A stretch of DNA of 5,039 nt from Anaerolineaceae bacterium (lineage in GTDB: Bacteria > Chloroflexota > Anaerolineae > 4572-78), in assembly GCA_024762375.1 (NCBI GenBank), contig JANTHQ010000193.1:1-5039 (forward strand), in the 5' to 3' direction. The position numbers and the translations under genes are program-made. This document shows, piece after piece, positions 4,698 to 5,039 of this stretch. Numbering within the stretch: the stretch's first letter is position 1; the number at the start of each line of letters is the position of its first letter. Below the pieces are notes generated by a model. It was not told the DNA's origin. It ran no database searches and saw nothing but the letters and a program-made list of their open reading frames with translations.

Positions 4698-5039
4698 ATT
4701 CATCTGTCGGTGGATTGGATGCCTCCGATGCCTCCGGCGTGACAGGCGGCGTTTCTGCTTCCGGTGGAGTCGGGGGTGTTTCCAGCCGGTCAATCATCTT
4801 TTTAATGCCGTCATCAAGTGTTTTCAACATGTCGAGCAGTACCGGTTTCGCTTCGCTGTACACTTTTGAACCTAACCCTTTGACATCATCGGCGGCTTTT
4901 TTCACCTCTGATTTCACATCTTCGCTGGTGACAGTTTGTTTTGCTTCCGCAACCACTTCTCCCACCTGCTCGGTGAGCGAGTGCAACCCTTCTTGCAATT
5001 CATGTACCTGCTGTTGGGTTTTTTCGTCTTGCCATGCTG
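4696..5039 (-). CDS. Charged helical protein with Pro/Glu-rich tail (partial, N-terminus missing)
   Basis: The frame is open to the window edge, so the true start lies outside; 113 residues are visible. A TTG at 4998 is in frame, but the reading continues upstream (WQDEKTQQQVHE) with similar helical composition and no stop, so it is not taken as the start. The first 75 or so visible residues are amphipathic and rich in K, E, A and V (LHSLTEQVGEVVAEAKQTV, SEVKKAADDVKGLGSKVY, MLKTLDDGIKKMIDRLE), suggesting a long helix or coiled coil. The last 27 residues (ETPPTPPEAETPPVTPEA, then SEASNPPTDE) are disordered-looking and acidic. The helix loosely resembles stress-type or YtxH-like helical proteins, but I do not recognise the family and no function is proposed. 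It converges on the methyltransferase gene. Confidence 0.7.
   Translation of the reverse strand, partial: AWQDEKTQQQVHELQEGLHSLTEQVGEVVAEAKQTVTSEDVKSEVKKAADDVKGLGSKVYSEAKPVLLDMLKTLDDGIKKMIDRLETPPTPPEAETPPVTPEASEASNPPTDE
4718..4735. repeat. Two-copy 9-bp tandem repeat in the tail-coding region
   Basis: GATGCCTCC occurs twice in direct succession, at 4718-4726 and 4727-4735. On the minus strand the repeat encodes EAS-EAS in the proline- and glutamate-rich tail. It keeps the reading frame, so copy-number change would lengthen or shorten the tail in steps of three residues. Confidence 0.6.

Noticed and set aside
1..5039. A previously undescribed defence or mobile system
   Set aside because: The window has no nuclease-toxin pair, integrase, transposase, reverse transcriptase or retron-like RNA. 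The genes are housekeeping or unknown single genes with ordinary promoters and terminators.

Overview
The window looks like an ordinary stretch of bacterial chromosome of roughly 50% GC. Chloroflexota (Anaerolineae-like) is my best guess. That rests on the leftmost gene, which has the look of the long helicase-associated (XPB/Ssl2 N-terminal-like) proteins I associate with that phylum, and on the intergenic ACAGAG-type repeat. The affiliation is inference. I see no phage, transposase, CRISPR, rRNA or tRNA signal.

Layout, left to right. (1) Positions 1-1396, minus strand: a helicase-associated protein with 465 residues visible and its C-terminus outside the window. Its GTG start lies directly downstream of a perfect TATAAT box, so the mRNA may be leaderless. 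(2) Positions 1397-1506: a divergent promoter region. A 13-bp perfect inverted repeat has one arm in this region and the other inside the next gene. (3) Positions 1507-2610, plus strand: a probable two-gene operon of a small DUF1232 (YkvA-like) membrane-associated protein and a protein with a MerR-type DNA-binding domain, a long coiled coil and a proline-rich tail. It ends at a strong hairpin/U-tract terminator. (4) Positions 2643-2860: a gene-free spacer holding an inverted, roughly 143-bp repeat built from 8-9-bp-spaced ACAGAG units. (5) Positions 2861-3976, minus strand: ribonuclease D with a DEDDy exonuclease domain and two HRDC domains, starting at TTG. (6) Positions 4059-4667, plus strand: a class I SAM-dependent methyltransferase of TehB-like type, divergent from the ribonuclease D gene. 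(7) Positions 4666-4697: a bidirectional terminator shared with (8) positions 4696-5039, minus strand: the C-terminal part of a helical, charged protein with a Pro/Glu-rich tail.

The genes do not form an obvious pathway. Ribonuclease D acts in RNA 3'-end processing, and the methyltransferase substrate is unknown. The DUF1232/MerR-coiled-coil pair is the least understood unit. I found no convincing new defence or mobile system. The points most worth following are the inverted repeat around the DUF1232 promoter, the leaderless start, the MerR-coiled-coil architecture and the intergenic repeat.
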